In this document: positions 6,653 to 7,382 of the stretch, piece by piece
Numbering within the stretch: position 1 is the first letter of the stretch
Layout of the letters: each line of letters opens with the position of its first letter
Assembly (NCBI GenBank): GCA_018895795.1
Contig: JAHINZ010000165.1
Span: 1 to 7,382, forward strand
Reading direction: 5' to 3'
Source: Alphaproteobacteria bacterium
GTDB lineage: Bacteria > Pseudomonadota > Alphaproteobacteria > Caulobacterales > Caulobacteraceae
Length of the DNA: 7,382 nt
The notes under the pieces: model-generated
Told to the model about the DNA's origin: nothing
Databases searched by the model: none
Seen by the model: only the letters and a program-made list of their open reading frames with translations
Program-made: the position numbers and the translations under genes

Positions 6653-6871
6653 GTGGCCATCAATCCAGATCTTGCCACCTTGGGGCGCGGTATTCGGCGC
6701 AATCGCAAGGACAAGAACCTAAGCCAGGAAGAACTGGCTGAGGCTGCGGGACTGCATCGGAATTACATCGGTTTTCTTGAACGCGGTGAGCGTAATCCAT
6801 CAGTCCAAGCGATTTTGGAAATCGCCAGGGCGCTCAGCGTGAAGCCTGGCATCCTTTTCTCAGAATTCTAA
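6653..6871 (+). CDS. Small XRE/Cro-type transcriptional regulator, controller-protein-like (copy 2)
   Basis: This 72-residue single-domain helix-turn-helix protein has LATLGRGIRRNRKDKNLSQ, EELAEAAGLHRNYIGFLERGERNPS, and ILEIARALSVKPGILFSEF. It aligns end to end and without gaps over the domain with copy 1; both share LHRNYIG, ERGE and the ARAL-VKP-LF tail, so the two are tandem paralogues. The GTG at 6653 aligns with the GTG of copy 1. A TTG at 6635, with GGGTAGG 4 bases before it, is an alternative that would add six residues. Differences cluster at the end of the recognition helix (GRIERGEC in copy 1, GFLERGER in copy 2) and in the dimer half, so the two may differ in DNA preference or may form heterodimers. 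No restriction or modification gene is visible beside them. GC content in a 60-base sample (6661-6720) is about 57%, against about 82% in a sample of the receptor gene (2521-2580). Confidence 0.87.
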   Translation: MAINPDLATLGRGIRRNRKDKNLSQEELAEAAGLHRNYIGFLERGERNPSVQAILEIARALSVKPGILFSEF

Positions 6872-6898
6872 TAAATGCGCTGGTGTGGGTTGGGCGTC

Positions 6899-6985
6899 TC
6901 GCGCGCTGCGCGCGCGATCGCGCTCTACGGCGCCAGCCGCGGCAAGCCGCGCCGGACGCCGCCGAGCCCGCTGCGCGGTCTCGGC
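6899..6985. repeat. Run of three GC-rich hairpins downstream of the XRE genes
   Basis: Three inverted repeats follow one another. The first (6899-6917) is TCGCGCGC-TGC-GCGCGCGA, a perfect 8-bp stem. The second (6938-6951) is CGCGGC-AA-GCCGCG, a perfect 6-bp stem. The third (6961-6985) has stem GCCGAG/CTCGGC plus CCGC/GCGG around a TGC loop, with a single C/T mismatch. The first begins 27 bases after the stop of XRE copy 2 and could end or stabilise its transcript, but no T-run follows. The arrangement resembles REP-type palindromic elements. Whether it recurs in the genome cannot be seen here. Confidence 0.45.
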
Positions 6986-7382
6986 CCATTCGGGTGACGA
7001 TCGCTGACGCGGTCGGCAAAGCGGCTTTGGTTGATAGGTTTGGCCCGAACCTGACTTCGCTCACATTGGGAGGGTCTGCTTCCTTGACGAGGATGGGATC
7101 TCGGAGACGCGGATCCGCGAAAGGGGAAGCCTGACTCTTAGGCGACCTTGGGAAGGTCTGCATCTGGGCGGCCAGATCGGCGCCGCGCGAACGCATCAAT
7201 GACTCTTCGCGTGTGTTGGGGAGCTGTAAGCTCAGGAGCGTCAGGCTTCGCCGGGGCGATCGGTGGATCGACGAGCCTGCGCTTCGAAATATCGCTGGCG
7301 GAGAATTGGAGCTTCAGCGACAGCGCGTTCGAGTTCGAGCACGGAGAAGTGCATTTCGCGGACCTGTCTTGCGGAGCAGACC
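6986..7382. other. Stretch without an assignable gene; short open frames run off the right edge
   Basis: No frame here gives a recognisable protein. At the right edge three frames are open: minus strand with stop at 7138-7140 (81 codons, tail DAFARRRSGRPDADLPKVA), minus strand with a stop near 7244 (about 46 codons, containing LELERAVAEAPILRQRYFE), and plus strand from ATG 7199 (61 codons, containing SLRFEISLAENWSF). The second reads most like a helical protein C-terminus, but none has a clear ribosome site or known motif, and they exclude one another. The stretch may be the remains of a transferred segment or a dispersed repeat. No tRNA, CRISPR or insertion-sequence ends were seen. Confidence 0.3.

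Noticed and set aside
6883..7134. Plus-strand 83-codon frame considered as a lasso precursor
   Set aside because: No Thr at the second-last leader position followed by a Gly/Ala core with Asp/Glu at 7-9; the sequence is Arg/Ala-rich and crosses the hairpins.
6834..7199. Minus-strand open frame of 121 codons from TTG
   Set aside because: Weak start, no ribosome site, runs through the hairpin cluster and into the end of XRE copy 2; no recognisable domain.

Overview
The window is high-GC DNA with strongly G/C-biased third codon positions on the left. Its gene content (an ECF sigma factor, FecR, a TonB-dependent transducer and an S9-type peptidase) fits an alphaproteobacterium of the Caulobacter/Phenylobacterium/Asticcacaulis kind. 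That placement comes from composition and gene order, not from a marker gene.

Left five-sixths (1-6193): four genes on the minus strand, read right to left as fecI-type sigma factor, fecR-type anti-sigma factor, TonB-dependent receptor with an STN signalling domain, and an N-terminal 422 residues of a secreted beta-propeller peptidase that runs off the left edge. In the Caulobacterales and sphingomonads this set and order is the uptake, sensing and degradation half of a lasso-peptide locus, the peptidase being the AtxE2-type lasso peptide isopeptidase. The likely logic is as follows. A threaded peptide binds the outer-membrane receptor. The STN domain signals to FecR in the periplasm, and FecR releases or activates the sigma factor. 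The receptor and isopeptidase genes are then transcribed, and the peptide is imported and opened at its isopeptide bond. No precursor peptide, B (leader peptidase/RRE) or C (lasso cyclase) gene is visible in the window. If they are linked, they should lie beyond position 1.

Between fecR and the receptor gene is a gap of about 230 bases with an AT-rich block (4482-4503), the best candidate for a sigma-dependent promoter of the receptor.

Right part (6194-7382): composition drops and the strand switches. Two small XRE/Cro-type DNA-binding proteins lie in tandem on the plus strand. They are related to each other, and each is preceded by the same 19-bp palindrome, TACACACT-N3-AGTRTGTA, about 33 bases before a conserved GTG start. 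They look like autoregulated controller (C-protein-like) repressors/activators that arose by duplication of a whole operator-gene unit. The first palindrome lies in the divergent spacer shared with the sigma factor gene, so these regulators may also control entry into the FecI cascade. From 6872 to the right edge there is no convincing gene: a run of GC-rich hairpins, then short open frames that cannot be assigned.
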